64,000 bases of DNA from Megascapheus bottae (Eukaryota; Chordata; Mammalia; Rodentia; Geomyidae): NCBI GenBank assembly GCA_024803745.1, contig JANJXV010000024.1, positions 18,113,927 through 18,177,926 of the forward strand, read 5' to 3'. This document shows, in pieces, positions 13,701 to 27,195 of this stretch. The number at the start of each line of letters is the position of its first letter. The first letter of the stretch is position 1. The notes under the pieces were generated by a model. It had not been told where the DNA came from. It searched no databases and saw only the letters and a list, made by a program, of their open reading frames with translations. A program made the position numbers and the translations under genes.

Positions 13701-14753
13701 TGCTGTAGGTCAGTCAACTTTTTTGTATAGATAGCATATGTATGTACTTTCCAGAGATAGGTATTGTTGCAATAGAAGTATTTATGTATTTGTCTTTCAA
13801 TATTTATAGCTTATAAATTAGGTATGCTCAGAAACTCCTAGATATCTATCTACATGGATATAAAGACGAATTTATCAAAATTCTTGCTCCTCAGAGTCTG
13901 TCATGGGAAAGAAAAGGCCCACACAAAGTATGGATGTTACACAGGAGATTTTATCACATGCAGTCACAACAGGGGAAGCAGGGACTGACCAGTTGAGGTG
14001 TGGTGTTGTAGAGCACTAAAGGGTAAGCGGAGGTTTGCTCATTCAATGGGGAAAAATAAGTACCTATCAGAAGAAGTTCAATGTGGGCCAAAGCATAAAC
14101 ATAGAGCATTTCAAATCTCGTGGTGCCTTCTCCCAATCTAAGGTGGGGATAGGGAAATTCAAAGCAGAGTTAAAGATGGAGGCTGGGACAGATCATGGAA
14201 CATTAAGAAGCCTTTCTAAAGGACTACACATATCCTGGTGGCTTCTGGGTTCAAAATCTTTGACCGAAGAGAAATGTTCTGTGGAAGTTATATATTTTGC
14301 ACCATTCTATACCATTTGATATTTATCCAAAAAAGTAATAGAAAAACTAGATGGAATCATGGTGGAAAAGAGTAATTAGATAAACAACAACACCTTATCA
14401 TTTTGTGCTGTGCTAAGATAGAGGGGACCAATGGAAACACAGAATGACAGTTGTCTGCTATTGTATGCATTGCCCATGATCTCAAGTAATCTAGCCGTTA
14501 AATAGAAGAACTGACGAGTCCTATGGGTATTATCAAACATGTGAACAAGCCTTGAAGGCAGTAGAAAATCTCTTATTGCTTCAGCTCCACTTTGAGAAGT
14601 AGGTTCATGTATGTTTGCTGTTTATTCTCAGAAGTAAAATACCCCCAAAGGATGATAAGAACAAATTGAGGAGCTGTTCACCTCAGGGGACTTGTGGCAG
14701 AATGCAAAATGCCCATTTCCCTCTTTGTAGTATTTTCCTCCTTTTTCTCACAG

Positions 14754-14834
14754 AAATCACACTGGGTGATTGCCTGAGATGCCTCGAGGACACATCAAAA
14801 GTTAGCTGCAACTCCTCTGTGACAAATGCTCTAG
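14754..14834 (+). CDS. Putative internal coding exon (81 bp, phase 1-1) of an unidentified secreted or extracellular protein
   Basis: The exon is flanked by a pyrimidine-rich acceptor ending in ctttttctcacag and a strong donor, CTAG followed by gtgagt. It starts two bases into a codon and ends one base into the next. The 26 complete codons contain three cysteines (residues 6, 9 and 18, in a C-x2-C-x8-C pattern) and an N-glycosylation sequon, Asn-Ser-Ser, straight after the third Cys. This suggests an extracellular disulphide-bonded segment, although I do not recognise the family. The frame stays open upstream of the acceptor, so the exon start rests on the splice site. An alternative acceptor (ttgtag) ends at 14730. 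The phase matches the exon at 57227, which supports both. No start codon or signal peptide lies in the window; the 5' exons would be to the left. It could instead be a chance open frame between good splice motifs. Confidence 0.5.
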
Positions 14835-16224
14835 GTGAGTAATGGAGAAACAAATTAGGACTGATGACTAAACTTTTTGCCTTAAATCAACTGCTTCCAT
14901 AAAAGCCTCCACTCAAACCCTCTAGTGAGCCTGTCTCACTCTAATGACCCTGCTCACTTCCTGAGGAAACCAAGGGTCTGTATCTCTGATCTCTGAAATG
15001 ATTGTCTTTTGGGGGACATTTAAAAACATGTAGTTTGCTTGAAAATACCTTATAATGGGATATGGGATATGGTTTTTCTTTGCCCAGGTAGAGAGGAAGA
15101 TTCCTCTGCCATTGGAGGGGTTTTATGGGTACTGAGGATACCCTGACACAATTCTAGTTAGGGAATCCGTGGGAATGCAGAGCTGAAGCAAGGCTAATAG
15201 GACTTGGGAATTTCTCCTATGAGTCTTAGAGAAGTTTCACTGGGATTTTACCATTGATTCTGTTTTCCACAAGGCCATGTCAACCATTCCAATTCTCTCT
15301 GTTTTGCCTTGCCCTGGATCTCTCTGATGGATGACTTTCTTTGTCCTGCTGGATTTACCAGCTCACCAGTGAGCTACCATTCCTCACAGAAAAGCCAAAC
15401 ATTAAGTCATAGTTTTTAGTCCATGGTCATCTAATATGAACCCCAAGAAGGACCTTATTGTCTTGAAAGAAGACAAGAGCCAAGCTCCACTCTTCCCTCT
15501 GATATCTGCTAAATGAGCACATTGCTACCCACCTCTGCCTGTGGGAAAAGCAGAAATTCTGAAAGCCTTCCAACCTTTATCCTTGCTTCAACCCAAATCG
15601 AACAGTTGAAGTGGTGTTGCAAGCTGTGGGGATTCAGTGAGAAATATTTTAGCAGGTTTTCCAAAAGGAGAATTACATACCTGAGTAGAAATTCTACCAG
15701 TCACATACTTCATTAACAAACACTCAAACCTTCTGGGTAATAGGTGATAGGGAATGACTTGTGAAAAATAAGATACTACCATTTCCTATTTTTGCTGTTG
15801 GCTGAAAAGATCCAACCCTCTGTTTCTCTTTATTGAGCATTGGGTATGGTCAGTCTTCTCCAATGGAGAAACTGTAAAAGGTATTTTTGTTCATAAAGTG
15901 ATTCAGGAATTTACAAAAGAATGTTGATGTCCTTATAGCAAATGAAAGTAATTTGCTGTTTAAAACAGAACATAGGCTAGATTTAGAGGCCATTGGTAGT
16001 GTCCCCATTTTCTACAAAATGGCTTTTGAATATTCATTTAGGATGAGAGGTATGATCTGGAGAGAAGCCATTGGTCTGTGATAGTGTGGGTTCAGCTTGA
16101 ACACACTGAATCTCTTTGGCACGTACTTGTTGGAACCATTTTCTGTGATTCTGAGCTCCTCTTAAGCGGATGAAGGGAGGCATCTATTTATGCTGGTTGG
16201 CCTTTACTGCCTTCACATTTTTGC

Positions 16225-16300
16225 ATCTACCTCTCTTTTATAATCTTGTGAGGTAGGCACTGTTCCTGATTTCCAGGTGAAGAGTAAAGACTTCATAAAA
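16225..16300 (-). mobile_element. MIR fragment
   Basis: taatcttgtgaggtaggcactgttcctgatttccaggtgaagag matches the reversed MIR segment around the gaggtaggtactatt motif. Confidence 0.5.
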
Positions 16301-17090
16301 GCTGGCCCCAACTTGATTTCATATGCATAACAAAATTTTCCAAGTTTACAATGCCTTTTTCAAAAGGGGTGAGGGGTCTCACCTTACCCTGAATTTTCAT
16401 TTCTCTAGTGGATAATTCCAGTGCATACACTTCTTAGTTTGTGAGACATTCATTAATGAGAAGGAGTGAATTTGGAGCCCTTTTGTAAACCCTTAAATGT
16501 AAGTATAGCAAATGCTAACATGATGATTCAGCTAAATCTCCAATTATGTTTATTTGGATTTTTAGCTAGATGGTGCAGTTTTCTCTATATTGAACACATT
16601 TTAAAAGTTGTGTTCCTTGTCTTGATAGACATAACTGTTTTTTTTCTTTTGATACAACGACATTGCACAAATATGCACATAGACCTGTGATCCTGAAAGC
16701 TTTCTTAGGTGACTTGTCATCCCAAGTGAAGAATAAAGATTTCTCTTTACTATGGCAGTATCCTTCTGGTATTACTTATTTTGTATTTAGGTCCAGTGTG
16801 AACCTTGAAATTAATTTTCCTATATTTTTCTAACCTGGGGTCACAGGTTGAAGTTATTACCATAGGATCAAGTAAGTTCCTTCCAAACTGAGATAACAGG
16901 CTCCGAATCTCAAAATGGAATTAAGAAATGTGTAGTTTCCATTTCAATATAATTTCCTTTAAGTGCTGTCTTAGGTCTTGACGAGATGGATTGGGAGGAG
17001 GTAACAGAAATGTAACCTAAGCAAGGATTATGAGGACTGTCACGCTGACGCTGCTTTACCTCTCTGCTCTGGCACCAGGCGATGAAATGG

Positions 17091-17092
<2 letters not shown>

Positions 17093-17135
<43 letters not shown>
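17093..17135. repeat. (TG)n microsatellite
   Basis: 43 bases of uninterrupted TG. Confidence 0.97.
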
Positions 17136-17139
<4 letters not shown>

Positions 17140-17739
17140 ATTGCTAATCCTATTGATCATCTAGTCTAGGGAGTAAAAACTATCTGAACAGAGAGCATTC
17201 CGTGGCCACTGGCGACCTTTCAAATTAAGTAGTTTTCCTTTGCAGCATCCCCAAAGAATGTCAGTACTCAGAAGGAAATTGCCGTGATCTGGTTCTGCTG
17301 TAGTGAGAACGTGTGACTCAGAGGTGGCAAGATCGTGAATAGAAACAGTCTGCTTACCAGGGGTGTTCTAGGGAGAAACCCCAGCAGACTGCCTTCCTTG
17401 TGAATCGTCCGTAACCAGGGGCTGTACTTGGTAATGAACAGAACAGTGGTGTGAGGCATGAAGTCTGAAGAGGCTCCAGGGCTGCCCTCTCCGCCATCAC
17501 TCACCACCAGTGGTTCTATCCAAAGACACGGTTTCTGGTAATTAAAACTGTCCCATATTAAGGACACACTAGAGGCCTCTATTGTCTCCTGCTTTACTTG
17601 TATAATGAACTGGGTCTATCCTTTCCATTGCATTTGTCTTCATTCGCTGTCTTCTTTATGTCGGGCAGTGGAGAGATCACAATCCACTGATCAGAAACTT
17701 AGCACTCATTTAATTATTCTTATTACACTTATTATTATT

Positions 17740-18420
17740 ACTAAATTGTTATTGATTTACTGTTGTACCAGGTGGGAGACTCTATTGTCACATCTCCATA
17801 CATGTTAACACTGTAGTGAATCAATTTCCATCCTTCCCTTTAAGGAAGAGAGTCCCCAGTAGATTTCCTTGTTCCATTTACATAGTTGCAAATAGCCTAT
17901 TTCACCAATATCCAATATCCGAGCACAAATCTCCCACCCTCCCCAGGTAGCCCCAACCTGGGCTCCTCCCGTCCATTCCCCCATTGATCCTAAGCTTTTG
18001 TCGAGTCTCCCTGTGCTGTTTTCATATGTGCCTGCCATGTGTCCTGTGATTACTCATCCTCTCTCTTTTTATCAATATGGATATTTGATTGTCTTTAAGT
18101 AGTTGTGCAAGGGAGTTGGCATTCAACGAAGTACTCTGCAAATGCAATGCCTCTTGATTCAATGTCAAAATTTTTACCCACACCTCTCACCCATCTCCTT
18201 CTCTGTCTTTTCTTAACTTTTAGATTATGAATTGATTTTTTTCTGGCATTTAAAAAAGCAATTTATATATACAGTGAATTGTGACCTGTTTCATCCTTTC
18301 AACACCTTCACCCCCCTTCGACTCACCCCCTCCCTTATTTCTCTCTATTCTGTGGTGTATACAATGCATTCTTTATTCACCCTCTTCCCTTTTCCATTCT
18401 TCCCTCCTCTTCTGAGTTGA
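17740..18420 (-). mobile_element. Probable cluster of L1 3'-end-like remnants
   Basis: Two blocks (about 17.74-17.96 and 18.09-18.42 kb) combine an open motif of the type 'tgttgtaccaggtggga' or 'gttgtgcaagggagttggcattcaac' with C/T-rich sequence (acccaccctcccc, cacccatctccttctc). The second motif recurs at 47.94 kb. This looks like old L1 3' UTR on the minus strand, but it could be another repeat family. Confidence 0.3.
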
Positions 18421-18772
18421 ATCTTAGCTTGAATCAGATTCTGTTTAAATAAGCAGTGATGGAAAGGATAGGAAAGGAGATTCCCATGGACCTATTACAG
18501 TTTCCTCTGCTAAGACTGTGACAGAACATTTTGTTTTCAGTGAATATGTCAGCTTTGAGATAGATTATCCAGACGTTCTGCCCAGTGCCCCTCCATCTTG
18601 GTTGGTCTGATGATTTTTCTCGTGGTTTGGCCAGGGTGGTAAGAGTCCAGGAGGGAAGACATGGGGTATGTGCTGTCTGCAGGGTGCTCAGTTCATTCAG
18701 AGGAGGGAGGCCATAGTTGCTGCAATGAATGTTTGAGTCTCCACTATCTTCTCCCATTGTATACCTTCCTTG

Positions 18773-18773
<1 letters not shown>

Positions 18774-18830
<57 letters not shown>

Positions 18831-18838
18831 GTGTGTGT
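18774..18838. repeat. (TG)n microsatellite
   Basis: 65 bases of TG with a single TGCG interruption. Confidence 0.97.
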
Positions 18839-19191
18839 TTGACAGCCTCTCACCTCTTCGCCTCTCCTCCAGCCTCTCCAGTTTCTGCTACTTCAACTGT
18901 GTTTCAGCCACACTTACTTGTTTGAAAGATTATTGGACGCCTTTCCTGAATTAAGGCTTCTGCTTCGATTAGATGGCATGAGTCATTTCTTTAGTATGGA
19001 ATATTATCCATACTGCCTCTTCCATATGCTTAGCAAGACAACTATCTTATCCGCTCTGGTTATCTGCCATTGTACACACAGCTTCTTGGTGACTCTAGCC
19101 TAACATAATGACCTTATCATCTTCTTTGTTCCCTTCCTAGAATTAAACAGTCCTTTAACTTTTCCTCCATGTTTTTATATCAGAAGGCAGG

Positions 19192-19386
19192 GGAGCTGGG
19201 TGCTGGTGGCTTTTGCCTATTATCCCAGCTACTTAGAAGTTAAAAAAAATTATAGTTCATATCCAGATTGGGATATGAATCTTATCTCCAATTAACCAGA
19301 AAAAAGCTGAATGTGATTCAAATGGTAGAGCAACAGCCTTAAGCTAGAGGTCCTGAGCTGATGCCCCAATACTGGTATCAAATAGA
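19192..19386 (+). mobile_element. Geo SINE, diverged
   Basis: gagctgggtgctggtggct, atcccagctacttag, cttatctccaattaacc, tggtagagcaacagcctt and ggtcctgagctgatgcccc in the expected order. Confidence 0.85.
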
Positions 19387-19671
19387 AACAAGCCAGGAAA
19401 ATATTTAATCACCAATGGGATTCAAACTAGAGTATTGTGGCATTGTAGGTATTAACATGGGTACATGAATGAATCAACCATGAATATTTTAGGAAAAAAA
19501 TAACTGACTTTCATAGATGAAAATAATGGAAGTTGTATTGATGATAATTTCTACTTGGGAAATACTTTGTCTAAATTATAGACAATTGGTGAATTGCGCT
19601 TAATTTAATTTATTTTGTATCACTCCTCTCCATTGCTTTGTTTGACTCATGGATTGAGACTATACCTTAAG

Positions 19672-19675
<4 letters not shown>

Positions 19676-19707
<32 letters not shown>
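19676..19707. repeat. (TG)n microsatellite
   Basis: 32 bases of uninterrupted TG. Confidence 0.96.
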
Positions 19708-19709
<2 letters not shown>

Positions 19710-20079
19710 ACAAGGAAAGCCCACTTTGTTCTTTTAGTATATTTAGTACTTACAAATGTAGTTGTCCTTCAGTTATCCCTCAGAAGGTTGATTCTATGCC
19801 CTTTATATGCCAATTCAATGACATAAAAATGCAAACTATTGTCTATATCCTTTTGTGTATTTTAAATCATCTACAGATTTCTGATATAACTTGATATAAA
19901 TAGGATGCAAGCAGCTGCTATACTGTATGTGTCAGGGACTAATGAAAAGGGAAAAGAATGTATATGTTCAATACCGATGCACATTTTTAATAATTTTTCA
20001 ATCTGGAATCAGTAGAATCCATAAATGTGTGCTGGCTGCATATTAATAGAAATTGCTGTTGTTTATTAGTATATGCAGT

Positions 20080-20160
20080 TTATATATCTGTGTATATGTA
20101 TATGTATATATACTTTATACATGCCATAAAAATATAAATACATATATATGTATATATAAG
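20080..20160. repeat. AT/TATG-rich repeat
   Basis: Degenerate (TATATG)n and (TA)n over about 80 bases. Confidence 0.85.
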
Positions 20161-22875
20161 CAGCTTGTTTTCAATTCAGATGTGTCCTTTAGTCAACAAC
20201 TCTCTTTCTATATACCTTTAAAATTGCCAGATAGTGACAAAGGCAGACTGGTGATAAATGAGCTTCTAAAGTGGAAAGCAGTGCTGGGTCATTTTACTTA
20301 ATTGAAAACAGTGTATCTTTTATTCCTTTCCCTGCTTCTTGTTTTCTGCTGTTGCCTTTTGAATGCTGGAGGTAGAGCCCACAGTGTGATTAAAGTGGAG
20401 TGGATGGGTCCCTGTGGCAGCCAGTTTTAGCTGGCATTAATAACTGTCCTGAGAAGTGAAACAAGATATGGCAGTGTTTGGCAGGAAGAACTCATCTTTG
20501 TATATCTTCACGTCTTCATCTTATTTCTGCATAATCTTACTATTTCCCCTTATTTTCAGTCCTTAACTTATGTCTTTCTCAATTGTTATCCTCTAGTAAG
20601 AATTCTGGTTCAAGCAAAATTCCATTTGTAAGTGACTTTCACATTCATTGTAATGGATATGTCTACTCGTGGAGTGGCCCCAGCAAAGGCTGGCCGATAT
20701 TTAGGGAGCCATTCCTCTCAGACATCTTAGGGAGGCCAGCAACGGGCACACTGAGAAAGCAACAATCTTATTTCTGGCTATTAGGTCCTTTTGTGGAGAG
20801 ATGTAAAGTGAATTTTAAGGGGAAAAATTCCACTGTATTCACTTAAAATTAACATTGAAGATTGTGAAATATTTTTCTGAAGGTTTACATATTTCATTTA
20901 CACATCTGGTTTTAGAATGCTTATTTGATAAGCTCATATTAGCATCATGTGGTATGTGAACTTTTGGTGCTTCAATTTGAGCTGTCAAATTATGATTTAT
21001 GGTGAATCCACAGAGTTACACAAATTCAAATGACAGCAGTTATCATTTTTCTCAGGAAATTTACTCCCAAGAAGTATTATATAACTCTGAATTTCAATAG
21101 TTTGATGGTATTTCCAGAGATTTTGCATATAATATCAATTATATATATTTACAATACATCACATGCCTATAATTTCTACAGTAGTTTACTTGACATATAG
21201 CATATTGCTGTCAACAAAGGAAAAATTTTGTGTCTAAAAGTTTTGTGCACACAGGGAGCTCATATATATTTTAAAAGAAAAGCCAAATTGTATATTGAAA
21301 TTTTATTATTTGGTAAACAGAAAATGTCCCCACAGTTGGTCACCGAGATGTGTTCCGGTGATGGTATGGCACTAACCACAGTTGAGTGGTTATTCACTTA
21401 ATATTATGAATGACTGACTTGGCCCCAGAGAATCTCAGCCCTGATTCTAACCTCAATAGGTTTTGTGAGCACTGAAGAAATCTGTGTGTCTTTATCACTT
21501 TTATCTACTATCCACATGAGATGTGCAATATGGAAAATGTTCCAAGTAGTTCCACATCTTTACGCATTTGCTGTTAGCATGTGCTCTGCCATGATGTTTC
21601 GGTGTTTAATGTATGTTATTTATAATCTGAGTATATGCCAGTCAATCAAAATTAAATAAGCATTAATAAACAGGAGACTGGAGTCACATTCTATTACTTC
21701 CTTTAAAAACAGTGGGGCATATGCATATAGAGAATGTGATATTGTCTTTTTGCCACTGTGATTCTATGTGTAAAATAAAGAAGGCTGTAATTTTTAGTAT
21801 ATTTTATGGTATTCCTGTCACTGACTCAACAACTTGTATTTGAAGAAGGCAAGACCTTCTTCAGAGTTAAGATAGGAGAAAAGACAAGCAGGGGATTCAA
21901 TGTCAAGAAGTAGATAGAGATGCACGTCCCATCTTCAAAACTTGCTTTTGTGCAAACAGTGCTAGCAATTTCCTGCAGCAAAACACATAGTGAAAATTAT
22001 GTGATCAAGAAAATTTATCTTCGGTAATCAGGAGTGTTTAGTTTTTATTATTGCCATTAGTTTCCTTTTGGCCTCACAGGAAGTATTGAAAACTGCTTCA
22101 ATAAACAAAAACAAACACAGAATTCTAGTATATAGGATTTGTTTGTACAAGTTCACAGGGAAAAGCAATTGTGCCAAAAACAGCAGGCAAGGTTCTTTCT
22201 GTTGTCACCAGCACTGCTTCCTTCCCTATCCCTCCACTCTGAGATCTCAAATCCGTCTGCTGTGAATGATGAGAATGCTGTCAAAAGAAGTAAGAGCTCC
22301 TGAACAATTCTTAGGACTAACCTAAATGTTTTGCTGATATTCCATGATAAGGCTGCTTCTCATAGTTATGAGGAAGGGGAAAATGGGGTCATCTCTAGTC
22401 TCTCACAGCATTTTTGGCTTCTATTCATGTTTGGATAAATAATTATAAGTTATGTAGATGGATCAGATACTCGTTGACTGCAAAGATTTTAGTATATACA
22501 TATGAACTTTAAAGAATGAGGTACATAAAATGAGAACAACTTTTTCAAATATTTTCTTCCTCTAAGCTAATGGATTGCCTTTTGTATGCTGAAAGGAAAA
22601 GCAACCCAATATTAAGACCAAGGCTCTAGGCAGTAAAAAAAAAAATATCCATTTAAAGACACTGGCATGTAAGGCCTGCATGCAGTAAAGGGCCTTTGGA
22701 AGTTGGTTGTAGTCACAAACCCAGGTCAAGTTTGCACATGACGTCAAGCCACTCAATGAGATGTGTAGATGCTGAACTTTGAAACTGAACTGAAAGATGT
22801 AGCTCTTTGTAAGGCCATTTGAGTATGCTGGTTACATGGCAATCATACATCACACAACACATTTTGTACCCTCCA

Positions 22876-22907
22876 GACCATTATGATAAAAGACCATTAT
22901 GATAAAA
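22876..22907. repeat. 16-bp tandem duplication
   Basis: gaccattatgataaaa occurs twice back to back. Confidence 0.9.
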
Positions 22908-24350
22908 GAAGATACTCTGTGCAAATTATCTGTTACTTTTCTTCAATGTTTTTTTTTTCCTATCAAAATGGGAAGTCTGAAATGCAGAGAGAACAGGGCA
23001 GACATGACAAATGAATGGAAGACTCTGATAGAGCAGATGACTGGCTGGAACTGGGTGGATGGGGAGGTGCAGAATGTGTGTTCTGCAACCATCGCTGGTG
23101 AAGAGGAAGCCCCTTCATTTTCGGAGGCCTGGCTGGCTTGGAAAGTTCATTGTTCGACACCATGGATCTCCAGGTGGGTCACGTTTAGAGATACACCAAC
23201 CTGGAAGACTCCATGCTGTTGAGCTGTTCACGAGCAGCGGATGCTTCTCACTACACCTTCTCAGGAAGTAAAGTGGGGTCTTCCATTTGTACATGGCAGC
23301 GTCCCCAAAGAAGCTGTCCCGTGGAGACACACTCTGCACCTGTGCCTACAAAGATACCTTACCTATGTCAATATGATCAAAGGGGTTGTCACAGAATACT
23401 GTATTCCTGGGAGGCATTTCTCTTTCAGGAAGCAGATTGGAAGTGACGGAGATATATAATTAAGATATTAACGGGTCAATTGTAATTATGTATGAAATGA
23501 TTCTCAGTAATAAGTCAGTTGCATATGAAACAATTTCCCATTTAAGAAATTTGAATTTAGTTGGCTATCTAAAGTTGATCTGACAGTCTGACATCCATAA
23601 CTGATTTTTAAAAAGTCTTTTGCATTACCATGAATATATACATGTGTGTATATATATATATATTGTTGGTGGTCATGGGACAATAAGAGATTCACAAAAC
23701 CAACAACTAATAACAAAAATACAATAACTATTGATTAATTGCTTAAATGTATAAATTTCTAGTAGTTTCTGTTTAATATTTTTAAACCATTGTTGATTTA
23801 TATGATTGGAAGCTTTGGAAGCTGAAACTGTGGATGAGGGGAACAGTTTTAATATTTGATAGTCACATTTCTGTGATGTTTTAATGAGGATTCTATTTGT
23901 CCTCCAACTGTGAAATGGCGTTTGACATTGACTCAAGGGAGATGTGTTAAGTCTTACTTATGATTTGGAAAGATTTATTTTTATCAGAAGCTTTGTTTTC
24001 AATGCATTGGTGTTATCCTAAGTATATGATATATTTTCTTATTGGAACTCTTGTGTGTTATTAGATTAATATTTTTTCCTAATATTGACACATTTCTTTA
24101 ATCCAGTGCCTTCAATAGTTTTTCTGACACTATTTAACTGAACTGTTAAATTTCATTTGCTGCTATTTCACTCACTTATCTTTATATAAGTGAAATTGAG
24201 TTAGTCTTATTCTTTCAATTAGTAGTATTGGCCCATAGTTACAGCAAAATCACACAGTATATGTAAGGCTAATTGGTGGTTCCACCTTTATCCATATATT
24301 ACAAGAGTTTCATAGGATCAAGAGTGTTTCTTTGAATGTTTGCAAGGCCC

Positions 24351-24502
24351 TCCTTATAAAAATTTGGTCAGAAGTACAAAGGTTTTTTTTTGCCAAAAAT
24401 GGAAGCATTTTATTATGACATTTGAAAACTCCTTATAAAAATTTGGTCAGAAGTACAAAGGTTTTTTTTGCCAAAAATGGAAGCATTTTATTATGACATT
24501 TG
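24351..24502. repeat. Near-perfect 74-bp tandem duplication
   Basis: Copies at 24351-24424 and 24430-24502 are identical except that the T-run is one base shorter in the second copy. They are separated by aaaac. The near identity implies a recent local duplication. Confidence 0.95.
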
Positions 24503-25751
24503 CTTATACTTTATAACTTAATTTTTTAAATGTTGGTTAGTTGTGATTTTCCCATGATTTATCTATTTAATGAAAGTGCTTCATTCTTCAAACAGGATAA
24601 CACCTTCCTCTCCTAAGCAAGGCCTGGACCACCAGCTTAGTTCTTAGACTTAATTCCATGCATTTCCACCCATTCTTAAGTTCTCTCTGATCTTTTGTTT
24701 CTGGGTTACTCTTAGCATAATTTTATTAATTTAGGTATTCATTCATTCAGATCCTTTAGACTTTATTTTTTCTTCTTATTTTTGCCTTTACTTCTTGCTT
24801 TCATTGTTACATTTTTTTCACCATCTTTACTTTTTAATTCTCTGTGTGACTTTGTGTGTCTGTGTCTCTGTTTCTCCGCCCCCCCCTTCCTTTTCTCTCT
24901 CCAAATAGTGATTGGGAGAGTATGTAACAATTTTGTTTTTAATAAGCTCTCAGTTTTACATAGTAAAGCTATACTTCATCATTCTAGATTTGACAATTAT
25001 GAAAATTATCTTCAGATAATTTTAATTAGCATTTATTGCACACTCAAGTTTCAGCTCATTGATGATATAGTATGCTAATTTAGATTCCATCATGGAAATG
25101 GACAGCAATTCCTGTGCATTCTTGTATTTCGTTGTTAACATATGTGTACATTTTAAAGCTAGTTTTATACTATACAACTTTCATCACTCATTTGCTTGGT
25201 TTCAATGATTACAAACTTTTATGGGGAAGGATAAATATTGATGTATTTTTCTATTCAATGTTTTAGAAAATGGTTATAATACTTAGTTTTCTCTTGAAGA
25301 ACTTAATGCTTTGCACATGAATATCTTAGATGACAATACAACTTTGTATCCTATATTCAAAGTTCTACAAGTTTCTGAGTCAGTGCATAAAAGTGAAGGC
25401 AGGGAGATCTGTTGTTTTGTTTTCTGTCTGTCCGCAACCTGGGTGATTTCTGTTGAAGGACCTGGAAAGCTATCACTGACCGTAATATGTGTTACCCATG
25501 TAAAGAAGAATCAGATCAGGGAAGGACTGATTGTCATTTCCACATTTCACCCTGAATCTCTAGTTTGGTGTTTTTATTATTTATTTATTTATGTATGTAG
25601 GGTCCAGAAAAGAGTGGGCTTGTAATAAGAAATTGATAGCCTCCCTGGACCTCTGTGTTTAGCCTGGAGCCAACCGGTGTAACCCATGTTGCGTATGTTT
25701 GTGATATGTATAAAACATGTACTCAGAAAATAGGCTTGAAAACAACAAAGA

Positions 25752-25752
<1 letters not shown>

Positions 25753-25812
<60 letters not shown>
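25753..25812. repeat. (TG)n microsatellite
   Basis: 49 bases of uninterrupted TG followed by TATG variants. Confidence 0.97.
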
Positions 25813-26036
25813 GAAGAGAGACAGAAAGAGAGACTGAACAAATTTCATATTTCTGTTGTTTCATTTTGCACACCTCTTCATTTCCATTCTAGAGCTGTCA
25901 TTTCTGGCAATAATGCCAAGGCCATCAGGAATCCCTGAAAGCAAAGGCAGTACTTGAATCTTGCTAGGTGTCTCTTTACTTTACCTCATTCTTGCTTCCA
26001 TTGATGGTGTTATTCTGCCTTCCTATGGTGATACTG

Positions 26037-26087
26037 CTCTCCCTCTCCCTCCCTCCCTCCCTCCCTCCCTCCCTCTCTCTCTCTCTC
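26037..26087. repeat. (CCCT)n/(CT)n tract
   Basis: (CCCT)n passing into (CT)n, about 50 bases upstream of a (CA)n tract. Confidence 0.95.
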
Positions 26088-26141
26088 AGAGGATATGAAT
26101 CTCACTTTCTTGGAGATACCAGAAGGACTTACAAAGAAGAA

Positions 26142-26176
<35 letters not shown>

Positions 26177-26190
26177 CACACACACACACA
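26142..26190. repeat. (CA)n microsatellite
   Basis: 49 bases with one CG interruption, abutting the tail end of a minus-strand Geo SINE. Confidence 0.97.
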
Positions 26191-26199
26191 TCATAGAGC

Positions 26200-26470
26200 T
26201 TGGACTCTGTGCACTGTGCACTGATCCTGAGTTCTTCAGCTTAAGGTTACCACTCTACCCCTGGAACTGGGCATTGTCCCTGAGCTCTTCAGCTCAAAGC
26301 TACTGACCTACGCCTAGACCCACAGCGCCACTTCTGGTTTGCTAGTGGTTAATTGGAGATAAGAGTCTCAAGGTCTTTAGTGCCAGTGCCAGGTCTGGCT
26401 TTGAACCAGGATCCTCAGAACTCAGCCTCCTGAGTAGCTAGGATTACAGGAGTGAACCACAGTACCTGCC
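26200..26470 (-). mobile_element. Geo SINE with a duplicated 3' module
   Basis: The minus-strand copy keeps ttaattggagataagagtc and ggattacaggagtgaacc. The cctgag-t/c-tcttcagct-t/c-a module occurs twice, at about 26221-26260 and 26273-26314, offset 53 bases. It abuts a (CA)n tract. Confidence 0.88.
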
Positions 26471-27039
26471 TTCAAGCTTATATCTTAACTCTGAATGTTT
26501 ACTTCCTAGATAGAAAGTAAGAGAAAAGACACAGAGAATAATTAATAATAATAATAAAAGATTACATGTTTGGGAACAGTTGTAGGTGGTTTTTTAAGTA
26601 CTTAAGAAGGAACCTTAGCATTTTTAGACTAAAGATGGACTGAGATCAGATTATAAGGAAGTCCTTATAAATTGTGTTTAAGATATAGACAGTTGCAAAG
26701 ATTTTATCAGCCTAGAAAGTAGGAAAATGAAGTATTTGGGTAGCATAATGAGGCCACCATCGAGTAACACCTATTGAAAAACTGAATTTCTTCTGTCAGT
26801 AGAAAAATGCTTCATTATATATATGAAGCTCTGGTTGATCTATTGTTATTGCTTGCCCAAAGAGAACAAACCACTATGATAATCATTATTGAGTTCTGAA
26901 AACCAACTAGTGCATTTGAAAATCTAAATAATTCTGTTTATACAAATACAATAAAAGCATAAGTGGAAAATCTATTTTCATGATCCACAAATCTTCCACA
27001 TTCCAACAAAATAAGAATGAACTTGGAGGAACAAAAGAA

Positions 27040-27195
27040 CAAATAAATTTATTTATATATTAGTATAATATATAAATGATAAATTTACTTATTTTGTATA
27101 TGTATATAATATATACAAGGTAAATTTACATATTTGTATTATATGAATTATATATTTATATAACTGTATGTTATATATTTTATATACATTTGCTT
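27040..27195. repeat. AT-rich low-complexity tract
   Basis: Irregular runs of TATATA/AATTTA over about 150 bases. Confidence 0.8.

Larger units (their letters stand above)
1..14753. other. Non-coding stretch upstream of the first recognised exon (intron or 5' flank)
   Basis: I see no exon here that I can support. All open frames are short and read like random sequence, or lie in low-complexity tracts. The contents are MIR remnants near 2.3-2.5 kb, Geo-type SINEs at 5.1, 7.0 and 10.3 kb, a long (CT)n tract at 6.1 kb, purine-rich and TG tracts, and an L1 3'-UTR-like stretch near 13.5 kb. The rest is AT-rich unique sequence with few CpGs. If the exon at 14754 is real it begins with an incomplete codon, so this region is at least partly intron of that gene on the + strand. 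Confidence 0.6.

Noticed and set aside
13954..14319. Possible retroviral LTR-like or retrogene stretch
   Set aside because: I looked for TG...CA ends, a primer-binding site and a polyadenylation signal and could not define any. No gag/pol-like protein motif is present.
22899..23459. Cluster of overlapping open frames on both strands at 22.9-23.5 kb
   Set aside because: Somewhat richer in open frames and GC than its surroundings, but I see no splice-bounded exon, domain or conserved motif. It is probably unique non-coding sequence, or an old repeat I cannot name.
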